Assembly (NCBI GenBank): GCA_046260765.1 | Contig: JBHEOO010000013.1 | Location: forward strand, 18,864-82,863 | DNA length: 64,000 nt | Reading direction: 5' to 3' | Source: Chromatocurvus sp046260765 | Lineage (GTDB): Bacteria > Pseudomonadota > Gammaproteobacteria > Pseudomonadales > Halieaceae | Made by a program: the position numbers and the translations under genes | Shown here: positions 7,183 to 14,721 of the stretch, piece by piece | Layout of the letters: every line of letters begins with the position of its first letter | Numbering within the stretch: position 1 is the first letter of the stretch | The notes under the pieces: generated by a model | Seen by the model: the letters and a program-made list of their open reading frames with translations, nothing else | Databases searched by the model: none | What the model was told of the DNA's origin: nothing

Positions 7183-8319
7183 ATGAGTGAAAAAAACCTG
7201 CAAATACAGTCCCTGCTGCGAGAAGACAGCACGCTTGAAATAGCCCTGGTGGAAGTGCCGGTTCCCAGCCCCGGGCCCGACGAAGTGTTAGTGCGCGTTG
7301 ATGCAGCGCCGATCAACCCCTCGGATCTTGGCCTTCTGTTCGGTGCTGCCGATATGAACACAGCGACGGTCGGCGGCGATAGCGAGCGTCCGGTCATTAC
7401 CGCGCAGGTACCCGAAAACGGAATGCGCATGATGGCCGGACGGGTCGGGCAGTCTCTCGCGGTGGGTAACGAAGGCGCCGGCGTGGTCGTCGCTGCGGGG
7501 GAATCCGATGCAGCACAGGCCCTTCTGGGGAGGACCGTAGGCGTCTTCGGTGGTGAAATGTATAGCCAGTATCGTTGCGCTAACGCGATGCAGTGCCTGC
7601 CTTTGCACGAGGGTACGACGGCGGTTCAGGGGGCGTCGTGTTTTGTCAATCCGATGACGGCACTCGGCATGGTGGAGACCATGCGCATGGAAGAGCACCC
7701 AGCGCTGGTACATACGGCAGCCGCCTCGAACCTGGGGCAGATGCTCAACCGTATCTGTCTCGCCGACGGCGTGCCTCTGGTGAATATTGTGCGCAAGCCC
7801 GAGCAGGAAAAAATCCTTGCAGACCTTGGTGCAGCACACGTGGTGAATTCGTCTGCGGATGATTTCATGGGCGCGCTCACCGCCGCTTTACAGGATACAC
7901 GTGCAACGCTCGCGTTTGATGCGATCGGTGGTGGCCGGCTGGTGAGCCACATTCTTTCCGCGATGGAAAGTGTTGCGGTGGCGAATATGACGGAATATAG
8001 CCGCTATGGTTCCGCTGTCCACAAACAGGTATACATCTACGGTGCGCTGGATATTTCGCCGACCACGCTGCAGCGCAGCTTTGGCTTTGCCTGGGGCGTG
8101 GGCGGCTGGCTGTTGCCGAATTTCCTGCAGCGGGCGGGCACAGAGCGCATGCTGCGTATGCGTCAGCGCGTGGCCGACGAAATCAGCACGACCTTCGCCA
8201 GTCACTACAGCCGCGAGGTATCACTGGCCGAGGCGCTGACGCTTGAGGCCATGGGTGCTTATGGTCGTCAGGCAACCGGCGAGAAGTACCTTATACGCCC
8301 GCAGCTGTCTACAGGTTGA
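7183..8319 (+). CDS. MDR-superfamily zinc-type alcohol dehydrogenase/quinone oxidoreductase-like protein
   Basis: 378 residues. The N-terminal GroES-like fold contains EVLVRVDAAPINPSDLG (about 35-51) and GNEGAGVVVAAG (about 93-104). The Rossmann half has VHTAAASNLGQML, the usual NADP-binding turn of quinone oxidoreductase relatives. The catalytic zinc cysteine and histidine set of true alcohol dehydrogenases is not evident, so NAD(P)H-dependent reduction of enones or quinones is more likely. A GGAAAG ribosome site lies 9 bases before the ATG. The last 11 bases overlap the convergent HAD gene. Confidence 0.82.
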   Translation: MSEKNLQIQSLLREDSTLEIALVEVPVPSPGPDEVLVRVDAAPINPSDLGLLFGAADMNTATVGGDSERPVITAQVPENGMRMMAGRVGQSLAVGNEGAGVVVAAGESDAAQALLGRTVGVFGGEMYSQYRCANAMQCLPLHEGTTAVQGASCFVNPMTALGMVETMRMEEHPALVHTAAASNLGQMLNRICLADGVPLVNIVRKPEQEKILADLGAAHVVNSSADDFMGALTAALQDTRATLAFDAIGGGRLVSHILSAMESVAVANMTEYSRYGSAVHKQVYIYGALDISPTTLQRSFGFAWGVGGWLLPNFLQRAGTERMLRMRQRVADEISTTFASHYSREVSLAEALTLEAMGAYGRQATGEKYLIRPQLSTG

Positions 8320-9130
8320 AGCGCTCGCGCAGGAAGCGCGCGATACCGTCTGCATCGTGATGACCGATCACCGCCGTGGCCGCCGTCTTGACGTCGGCCT
8401 TGGCGTTGTCGGGCGCGTAGGCTTCATCGGCGAGCTTGAACATGCTCAGGTCATTGTCGCTGTCGCCGAAGCAGATAACGCGTTTCAGGCCCAGCTCGTC
8501 CTTCAGCGTGGTCACCGCATCGCCTTTACTACCGCCGCGGTGGTGAATATCAACCCAGTACAGATCACTGTCCTCAATGGCGCTGCCCATGTAGGCCACC
8601 AGGCCGTCTTCGTCTGCAATACTGTCTACCACGCGGCGAATGGCGGCTTCGGGACCGATGGCGCTGACGTTGGTGATATCCGCTGCCGCCGGCAGCTTCG
8701 ACAGGTGTTCAAGAGGCAGAGGTCCGTCCTTGCCCAGCATTCGCGCGAGCCGGGATTCTGCAGCGTTGAGTGTGGGCGGGTGATAAATGGCGTGTCGATC
8801 ACCAGGCTCCAGCGTGAACAGGAAGGGCGCGACGCCCTCGCGAATAAAGCCCTCGAGTACGTGCTGAATTTCCGCCTGTGTCAGCAGAAAGCGGTGGCTG
8901 TACCCCTGCTGATCCGGATTCCAGATCACAACCCCGTTCTTGAAAATCTGTGGCAACGAAAAGCCATGGCCGTCCAGCAGGTCGCGTGCACCGTGTAGCG
9001 TACGACCGGTCGCTACCGTGTAGGCGACATCGCGCTCACGCAACAGTGCCAGCGTTTCGCGCGTGAATGCGCTTATCTTTGAGGACTTGTCGAGCAGCGT
9101 CCCATCGAGGTCAAAAACAATCAATTCCAT
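8309..9130 (-). CDS. HAD-superfamily (Cof-type, IIB) sugar-phosphatase-like hydrolase
   Basis: 273 residues. HAD motif I is FDLDGTLLD (6-14), motif II lies in YTVATGRT (37-44), and motif IV is GDSDNDLSMF near residue 220. The long insertion between motifs II and III is the C2B cap of Cof-type enzymes, which remove phosphate from sugar phosphates and nucleotides such as FMN or PLP. The substrate cannot be told. The gene converges on the MDR gene with an 11-base overlap of the 3' ends and is divergent from oxyR. Confidence 0.88.
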   Translation of the reverse strand: MELIVFDLDGTLLDKSSKISAFTRETLALLRERDVAYTVATGRTLHGARDLLDGHGFSLPQIFKNGVVIWNPDQQGYSHRFLLTQAEIQHVLEGFIREGVAPFLFTLEPGDRHAIYHPPTLNAAESRLARMLGKDGPLPLEHLSKLPAAADITNVSAIGPEAAIRRVVDSIADEDGLVAYMGSAIEDSDLYWVDIHHRGGSKGDAVTTLKDELGLKRVICFGDSDNDLSMFKLADEAYAPDNAKADVKTAATAVIGHHDADGIARFLRERFNL

Positions 9131-9291
9131 GCTATTGCGATGTCCAGTCGGTTGTGGCGCCGCCGCGTGCCGGCTCCTGTTGAAACGTGAATATAGTACG
9201 TGAGGTAGATCGTTACGTCTTTCATAAGTTCGAAAACTGTTGGTACTATCTATCGATATTTTCGATGACGCAATCTGAACGGAACGTCGCT

Positions 9292-10200
9292 ATGAGCCGA
9301 CAGCCAACTCTCAAGCAACTGCGCTATCTGATTTCACTGGCGGAGCACGGGCACTTCGGACACGCGGCGCGTGCCTGCCACGTGTCCCAGTCAACGCTCA
9401 GTGCGGGTATTCTCGAGCTGGAGGATGTGCTCGGCGCGCCGCTGGTGGAGCGCAACAACCGTCGGGTGATCCTGACACTTCTGGGTGAGGAGGTCGTGCA
9501 GCGTGGCAAGAACGTCATGCTTTCAGTTGAAGATATCGTGGCCTGTTGCCGGGCCGCCGCCGAGCCCTTTAATGGGGCTATGCGCATCGGCGTGATTCCG
9601 ACGATAGCGCCGTTCATTTTACCGGGGTTGCTGAAGCGGCTACGGGACGAGCACCCCGATTTTCGTCTGTTTATCCGCGAGGATCTCAGTGAAAACCTGA
9701 CCGAGGCGTTGAGCCGGGGAGAGCTGGACGTCCTGTTGCTGGCGCTGCCATACCCCGTGCAGGGCGTGGATGAGTTTCCGCTGTTTGAGGATGAGTTCTT
9801 GCTTGCCTGCCCGGAAGGGCACCCTCTGGCATCGCTGAAGCGTCTGACCACGAAAGACCTGAAAGGTGCCGACCTCCTCCTGCTCGAAGATGGGCACTGT
9901 CTGAGAGAGCACGCGCTTGAGGCCTGCAAGCTGCGCGATTCCGACGTCAGCGTTCCCTACCAGGCAACGAGCCTGAACACGATTGTGCAGATGGTGGCGA
10001 ACGGCATCGGCGTAACCCTGCTGCCTAAGATGGCACTCGACGCCAACGTGCTTCTTGGGACGAGGGTTCAGGTTTCGCGATTTTCGGAAAAGGGAATTAC
10101 GCGCACCGTCGGTCTCATGTGGCGTCGCAACACGCCAAGGCAGCCGGAATTCCGACAGCTCGGCGCGTTTATCCGGGAGGCACAGCGCAACGTTGCCTGA
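9292..10200 (+). CDS. oxyR: hydrogen peroxide sensor and regulator OxyR
   Basis: 302 residues. A LysR-type helix-turn-helix spans about 5-62 and the sensing domain about 92-300. The redox motif reads LLLLEDGHCLREHALEAC, with Cys203 and Cys212 nine residues apart as in E. coli OxyR (199 and 208). The following QATSLNTIVQMVANGIGVTLLP also matches OxyR. Oxidation should form the disulfide and activate catalase, peroxiredoxin and iron-control genes. The reading frame is open upstream to 9187, but the ATG at 9292 begins the family's conserved N-terminus. No peroxide-defence gene is adjacent; the exported peroxiredoxin is about 5 kb away. Confidence 0.93.
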   Translation: MSRQPTLKQLRYLISLAEHGHFGHAARACHVSQSTLSAGILELEDVLGAPLVERNNRRVILTLLGEEVVQRGKNVMLSVEDIVACCRAAAEPFNGAMRIGVIPTIAPFILPGLLKRLRDEHPDFRLFIREDLSENLTEALSRGELDVLLLALPYPVQGVDEFPLFEDEFLLACPEGHPLASLKRLTTKDLKGADLLLLEDGHCLREHALEACKLRDSDVSVPYQATSLNTIVQMVANGIGVTLLPKMALDANVLLGTRVQVSRFSEKGITRTVGLMWRRNTPRQPEFRQLGAFIREAQRNVA

Positions 10201-10288
10201 GTGTCGTGTCCGTCGCAGCACTGTCGTTCGGCGGGGAAGAAAATCTGTTTTCGTGGGCCACGGGTGAAAGGCTGGTGTTTTCGCGTGC

Positions 10289-12424
10289 CTATTTTGCCCG
10301 GCGAGCGGCTCTCCCCGGCATTCTTGGCAGGCCATTGTGCTGCGTGGCGAAAGGTTTGGCGCCGGGTGGTACCCTGGGGTGGCGCTTTGCGGGCTGTCGC
10401 GCCGGCACCAGATGCATCTTGCCGTTGCCGATCAGTCGGGCCTTCCCCATTTTCTTCAGCGCGGTGCGCAGCGCCGGCCAGTTGTCTGGATCGTGGTAGC
10501 GAAGGAAGGCCTTGTGCAGGCGGCGCTGGCCCAGTCCGGCCACTGCCGAGACACTTTCACTGTCTCGGGTGACGCGCTTGAGCGGATTCTTGCCGCTGTG
10601 GTACATCGCGGTTGCGGTAGCCATTGGCGACGGATAGAAGGTCTGCACCTGGTCAGCGCGGAAGTTGTTGCGCTTCAGCCAGAGTGCCAGATTGAGCATG
10701 TCCTCATCCCGTGTGCCAGGGTGCGCGGCGATGAAGTAAGGGATGAGATACTGCTTCTTGCCGGCCTTCTTTGAGTACTTTTCGAACATCTCCTTGAAGC
10801 GGTCATAGGTGCCGATTCCCGGTTTCATCATTTTTGACAAGGGGCCATCTTCCGTGTGCTCCGGTGCAATTTTCAGGTAGCCGCCCACGTGGTGAGTAAC
10901 AAGCTCCTCAACATACGCCGGCGTTTCCACGGCAATGTCATAGCGCAGGCCAGATGCGATGAGAACTTTCTTGATGCCGGGGAGCTCTCGCACCCGGCGG
11001 TACAGATGTATCAGCGGCGTCTGGTCTGTGTTGAGGTTCTTGCAGATGCCGGGATACACACAGCTCAACTTGCGACAGGCCGCCTCGACCTCGCTGCTCT
11101 TGCAGGCAAGCCGCCACATGTTTGCCGTGGGCCCGCCCAGATCGGAAATGACGCCGGTAAAGCCCGGTGAGCTGTCACGAATGGCCTCCACCTCGCGCAC
11201 GATGGAGTCCTCCGAACGATTCTGGATAATACGACCCTCGTGCTCGGTGATAGAGCAGAAGGTGCAGCCGCCAAAACAGCCGCGCATGATGTTGACTGAG
11301 TGCCGGATCATGTCGAAGGCGGGTATGACGGCATCGCGATAGGCGCGGTGTGGCTTGCGGGTGTAGGGCAGCTCAAATACGCCGTCGAGCTCATCTGTGC
11401 TCAGCGGTATCGGCGGTGCGTTCAGCCATACATCGCGATCGCCATGGCGCTGCACCAGTGGCCGGGCGTTATGCGGATTGGTTTCCTTGTGCAGGATGCG
11501 TGAAGCGTGCGCGTATAGTGCGCGATCTTCCTTTACCTGTTCATAGGCGGGTATCCGGATCACCGCCGGACGCGAATCATCTTCCCGGTCGAGAAAGCGC
11601 ACCGTGCTGATCTCTGCCTGCTCACCGTTCTGCCCTGCGCTGTCCGGGTCCGCAGTGCTACATGCCTCGGTTCGCGTATCGATGTAGGGGTTGATCGGAT
11701 CACTGACCGGGCCGACGATATCAATGTGGGTGGAGTCGATTACGCGATAGTCGCCCGGTGTCTGCTTGCAGACGAAGGCTGTTCCGCGGAGGTCGCGAAT
11801 GTCGCGAATGTTCTCGCCAGCGGCAAGGCGATGCGCGACGTCGACGATGGCGCGCTCGGCGTTGCCGTAAAGCAGCAGGTCGGCGCGGCTGTCGAGAAGA
11901 ATAGAGCGGCGAACCTTGTCACTCCAGTAGTCGTAGTGGGCGATACGGCGCAGACTGGCCTCAATGCTCCCTATCACCAGCGGCACGTCCCGGAAGGCCT
12001 CGCGCACCCGTTGGCTGTAGACCACGACCGCGCGGTCGGGTCGCCGACCGCCTTCGTTGCCCGGTGTGTAGGCATCGTCGTTGCGCCGTTTGCGGTCGGC
12101 AGTGTAGCGATTGATCATGGAATCCATGTTGCCGGCGGCAATGCCGAAGAACAGGTTGGGTCTGCCCAGTACGGTGAAGGGCTCGGCGCTGGTCCAGTCA
12201 GGCTGGGCGATGATGCCGACGCGGAACCCCTGCGCCTCAAGCAGACGGCCGATGACCGCCATACCGAAGCTGGGATGATCGACGTAGGCATCTCCGGTAA
12301 CGATAATGATGTCGCAGCTGTCCCATCCCAGGGCATTCATTTCCTCTCGCGACATGGGGAGTTCGGGTGCGGTGCCGAAGCACTCGGCCCAGTAGCGGCG
12401 GTGACTGAAGATATTGCGTGGCAT
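10289..12424 (-). CDS. ygiQ: YgiQ-family radical SAM protein
   Basis: 711 residues, normal for the family. It has the long N-terminal YgiQ domain (WDSCDIIIVTGDAYVDHPSFG at 34-54). The radical SAM core binds its 4Fe-4S cluster through RGCFGGCTFC (Cys383, 387, 390). The C-terminal part has the family's PSPMATATAMYHSGKNPL stretch. The N-terminal region is related to cobalamin-binding folds, and the reaction is unknown in all organisms. A short Lys/Arg/Pro-rich tail follows. The gene stands alone, with a TATAAT element upstream at 12456-12461. Confidence 0.94.
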   Translation of the reverse strand: MPRNIFSHRRYWAECFGTAPELPMSREEMNALGWDSCDIIIVTGDAYVDHPSFGMAVIGRLLEAQGFRVGIIAQPDWTSAEPFTVLGRPNLFFGIAAGNMDSMINRYTADRKRRNDDAYTPGNEGGRRPDRAVVVYSQRVREAFRDVPLVIGSIEASLRRIAHYDYWSDKVRRSILLDSRADLLLYGNAERAIVDVAHRLAAGENIRDIRDLRGTAFVCKQTPGDYRVIDSTHIDIVGPVSDPINPYIDTRTEACSTADPDSAGQNGEQAEISTVRFLDREDDSRPAVIRIPAYEQVKEDRALYAHASRILHKETNPHNARPLVQRHGDRDVWLNAPPIPLSTDELDGVFELPYTRKPHRAYRDAVIPAFDMIRHSVNIMRGCFGGCTFCSITEHEGRIIQNRSEDSIVREVEAIRDSSPGFTGVISDLGGPTANMWRLACKSSEVEAACRKLSCVYPGICKNLNTDQTPLIHLYRRVRELPGIKKVLIASGLRYDIAVETPAYVEELVTHHVGGYLKIAPEHTEDGPLSKMMKPGIGTYDRFKEMFEKYSKKAGKKQYLIPYFIAAHPGTRDEDMLNLALWLKRNNFRADQVQTFYPSPMATATAMYHSGKNPLKRVTRDSESVSAVAGLGQRRLHKAFLRYHDPDNWPALRTALKKMGKARLIGNGKMHLVPARQPAKRHPRVPPGAKPFATQHNGLPRMPGRAARRAK

Positions 12425-12455
12425 GACGATCCAGAAATTATCGCGATAACCCGCT

Positions 12456-12461
12456 ATTATA
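12456..12461 (-). promoter_or_regulatory. putative -10 element of ygiQ
   Basis: Read on the minus strand this is a perfect TATAAT, placed so that transcription would start about 25 bases before the ygiQ ATG. I found no good -35 at 16-18 bases, so only the -10 is proposed. Confidence 0.4.
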
Positions 12462-12480
12462 GCGTAAAGACTGCGGCAAA

Positions 12481-13398
12481 TCAGTCAGACTCTTTCGCCG
12501 CTTTTTCTGCTTTTTTCGCTTTAGCCACGTTCGCACTCTTATCCCCTTTTTCCTCATCTTCATGCAGCGCGGCACCGCAGAACCTGCAGTGCCTGGCGTC
12601 CGGCTCGTGTCCGGCGCGCGCGCATTGCGGACAGTTGAGAGTCAGCTTTTGCTGGCTGTGCGCCATGAGCTTTGACGTGAAGATGCCGGTGGGCACCGCA
12701 ATAATCGCGTAGCCGATCAGCATGCCGACTGATGCGATGGCCCTGCCAGCAGCCGTAACCGGCACGTAGTCGCCGTAACCGACCGTGGTGATGGTAACAA
12801 TTGCCCAGTACACGCTCACCGGGATGTTGTCGAATCCGTTTTGCGGTCCTTCGATGACGTACATCAGGCAACCGAAGATGACCATTGTCATCATGACCAT
12901 GAAGAAAAAAATGAAGATCTGCCGCGCGGATTGTCTCAGGGCCCCGGCGAGCAGGTTCGCCTCGTTGAGAAAGCTCAGCATCCGCAATACCCGGAAGACG
13001 CGGAGCACCCTCAACAGGCGGATGATCAGCAGCGGCGCTGCCTCGGGTATGAAAAAGGCAATGTAAGTAGGCAGTATCGACAGGAGATCGATGACACCGT
13101 AAACGCTGAGTGCGTAGGCGCGGCGGTTCTGTGCGATCCAGATACGCAACAGGTACTCCAGCGTAAAGATCAGCGTGAAGCCCCACTCAATGCTCTTGAA
13201 GAGATCACCGTAGCGCTCATGGTAAGCCTGAATGGAGTCGGCCATGATAACGGTGACGCTGAGCAGAATGGCGCCGATGAGGGCCAGGTCAAACCATTTT
13301 CCCGCGGTCGTGCCGGTGCCGAAGACGACCCTGTATAACCACTTCTGGAGCGCATTGCGCTCTTTCTTCTGGAGCGCAATGCGCTCTGGCTCACTCAT
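12481..13398 (-). CDS. voltage-gated-type potassium channel with C-terminal zinc ribbon
   Basis: 305 residues, one subunit of a tetrameric channel. Segments S1-S4 are visible, S4 being RLLRVLRVFRVLRML (127-141) with arginines every third residue. The pore helix and selectivity filter TTVGYGD (204-210) indicate potassium selectivity, followed by S6 (220-240). The C-terminal cytoplasmic tail carries CPQC (256-259) and CRFC (271-274), a four-cysteine zinc ribbon, and ends in a Lys/Ala/Glu-rich segment. The N-terminus contains an 8-residue duplication (ERIALQKK, ERNALQKW) encoded by a 24-bp tandem repeat. The 3' end of this gene faces the start of ygiQ; its start overlaps the end of tesA by 4 bases. 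Confidence 0.9.
   Translation of the reverse strand: MSEPERIALQKKERNALQKWLYRVVFGTGTTAGKWFDLALIGAILLSVTVIMADSIQAYHERYGDLFKSIEWGFTLIFTLEYLLRIWIAQNRRAYALSVYGVIDLLSILPTYIAFFIPEAAPLLIIRLLRVLRVFRVLRMLSFLNEANLLAGALRQSARQIFIFFFMVMMTMVIFGCLMYVIEGPQNGFDNIPVSVYWAIVTITTVGYGDYVPVTAAGRAIASVGMLIGYAIIAVPTGIFTSKLMAHSQQKLTLNCPQCARAGHEPDARHCRFCGAALHEDEEKGDKSANVAKAKKAEKAAKESD
13342..13389 (-). repeat. 24-bp tandem duplication inside the channel gene
   Basis: Two adjacent 24-base units differ at only three positions (one internal, two at the end) and encode residues 5-20 of the channel as two copies of an 8-residue unit. Each copy also contains a GCGCAWTGCGC near-palindrome. Confidence 0.85.
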
Positions 13399-14060
13399 TC
13401 CTGCAGCAGGCTCAGGACATCCGCCAGCAGTCTGTCGACAATCATCGACTGCGCGTCGCGGGTGGGATGGATGCCATCGTCCTGCATCAGGCGTGGCTCT
13501 GTAGCGATCCCCTCAAGCAGGAACGGACCCAGCTTGGCGCCGGTGGTTTTTGCCGCCGCGGAAAAGCTGCTGCGAAAGTCCGTGGCGTAGCGGGAACCAT
13601 AATTGGGTGGTATCTCCATGGGTAGAATGAGAACAAGAGCGCCGGCCTCCTGCGCTGCTTCTGCCATGCTGATAAGGTTGCCACGCATCTGTTTCACCGG
13701 GTAGCCTCGCAGGCCGTCGTTGCCCCCGAGTTCGATGATCACGGCGTCGGGTTCGTGCTGCTCGAGCAGCGCTGGCAACCTTCTGCGTCCGCCATCCGTG
13801 GTCTCGCCGCTGATGCTGGCGTTGATCGTTTTCACTGCGGCGCCATCACGGGTCAGGCGCTGTTCCAGCAGGGCTACCCAGCCTTCCTGCAGCGACATGC
13901 CGTAGGCGGCACTGATACTATCGCCGAGTACCAGTAATCTTATTGATGCCGAATCCGCTGTTGCAGACAGTGTGAACAGTGCGCAGATCAGGCATCCGCT
14001 GCGCAGCAGCGCACGTAACGAGAACTGTTGGTAAGCCCGTCGCGAAGGGAAAGAGAACAT
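13395..14060 (-). CDS. tesA: TesA-type arylesterase/thioesterase I (SGNH hydrolase)
   Basis: 221 residues. An N-terminal hydrophobic stretch (about 15-37) is a signal peptide, so the enzyme acts in the periplasm. SGNH blocks are present: GDSIS with nucleophile Ser48, SGET (Gly84), GGND (Asn114) and DGIHP with Asp195 and His198. It hydrolyses acyl-thioesters, aryl esters and lysophospholipids. The tesA-ybbA-ybbP divergent arrangement is the same as in E. coli. The ATG chosen overlaps the ybbA ATG on the other strand by two bases; no strong ribosome site supports it, so a start a few codons later is possible. Confidence 0.9.
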   Translation of the reverse strand: MFSFPSRRAYQQFSLRALLRSGCLICALFTLSATADSASIRLLVLGDSISAAYGMSLQEGWVALLEQRLTRDGAAVKTINASISGETTDGGRRRLPALLEQHEPDAVIIELGGNDGLRGYPVKQMRGNLISMAEAAQEAGALVLILPMEIPPNYGSRYATDFRSSFSAAAKTTGAKLGPFLLEGIATEPRLMQDDGIHPTRDAQSMIVDRLLADVLSLLQE

Positions 14061-14721
14061 GATCAAGACGCACAATCTCCGTAAAAGCGTCCCCGTTGCG
14101 GGTGACGAGCTGGAGATACTGAAAGGGATCGACCTCGAAATCAAGTCGGGGCAGAGCGTCGCGATCATCGGGGCGTCAGGCTCTGGCAAGTCCACTCTTC
14201 TGGGACTGCTTGCGGGGCTCGACGACGCCAGCGATGGTACTATTCATATCGGAGAGACCGAGCTCAGCGGTCTTGATGAAGATGGTCGCGCCCAGCTGCG
14301 GGCGCGGGAAGTGGGGTTTGTCTTTCAGTCCTTTCAACTACTGCCGGCGCTGACTGCCCTTGAGAATGTGATGCTGCCGCTTGAACTGCGCGGGCAGGCC
14401 GACGCCGGGGAGCAGGCCGCCCGATTCCTCGATCGCGTGGGACTGTCAGCCCGCACCGGGCACTATCCGCTGCAGCTGTCAGGGGGTGAGCAACAGCGGG
14501 TTGCGATTGCCCGCGCCTTTGCCGCGCAGCCGCGCATTCTGTTTGCCGATGAGCCAACGGGGAATCTCGACACGGCCACGGGCGAGCGCGTTATCGATCT
14601 GCTGTTTGAGCTCAACCGGGAGGAGGGCACAACGCTGGTTCTGGTGACCCATGATGCAGCGCTGGCGTCGCGCTGTGATCGTCGGCTCGAAATGTCCGCC
14701 GGCGAGTTGACGGAGGCGTGA
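14059..14721 (+). CDS. ybbA: ABC transporter ATP-binding protein YbbA (LolD/MacB type)
   Basis: 220 residues. Walker A is GASGSGKST (38-46), Q-loop VFQSFQLLP (88-96), signature LSGGEQQ (140-146) and Walker B ILFADEP (160-166), followed by an H-loop in VTHDA. The sequence is of the LolD/MacB ATPase subgroup, which pairs with FtsX-like permeases and works on lipids, lipoproteins or peptides in the envelope. It overlaps the permease gene by 4 bases (GTGA) and is divergent from tesA. The exported substrate is not known for this family. Confidence 0.93.
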   Translation: MIKTHNLRKSVPVAGDELEILKGIDLEIKSGQSVAIIGASGSGKSTLLGLLAGLDDASDGTIHIGETELSGLDEDGRAQLRAREVGFVFQSFQLLPALTALENVMLPLELRGQADAGEQAARFLDRVGLSARTGHYPLQLSGGEQQRVAIARAFAAQPRILFADEPTGNLDTATGERVIDLLFELNREEGTTLVLVTHDAALASRCDRRLEMSAGELTEA

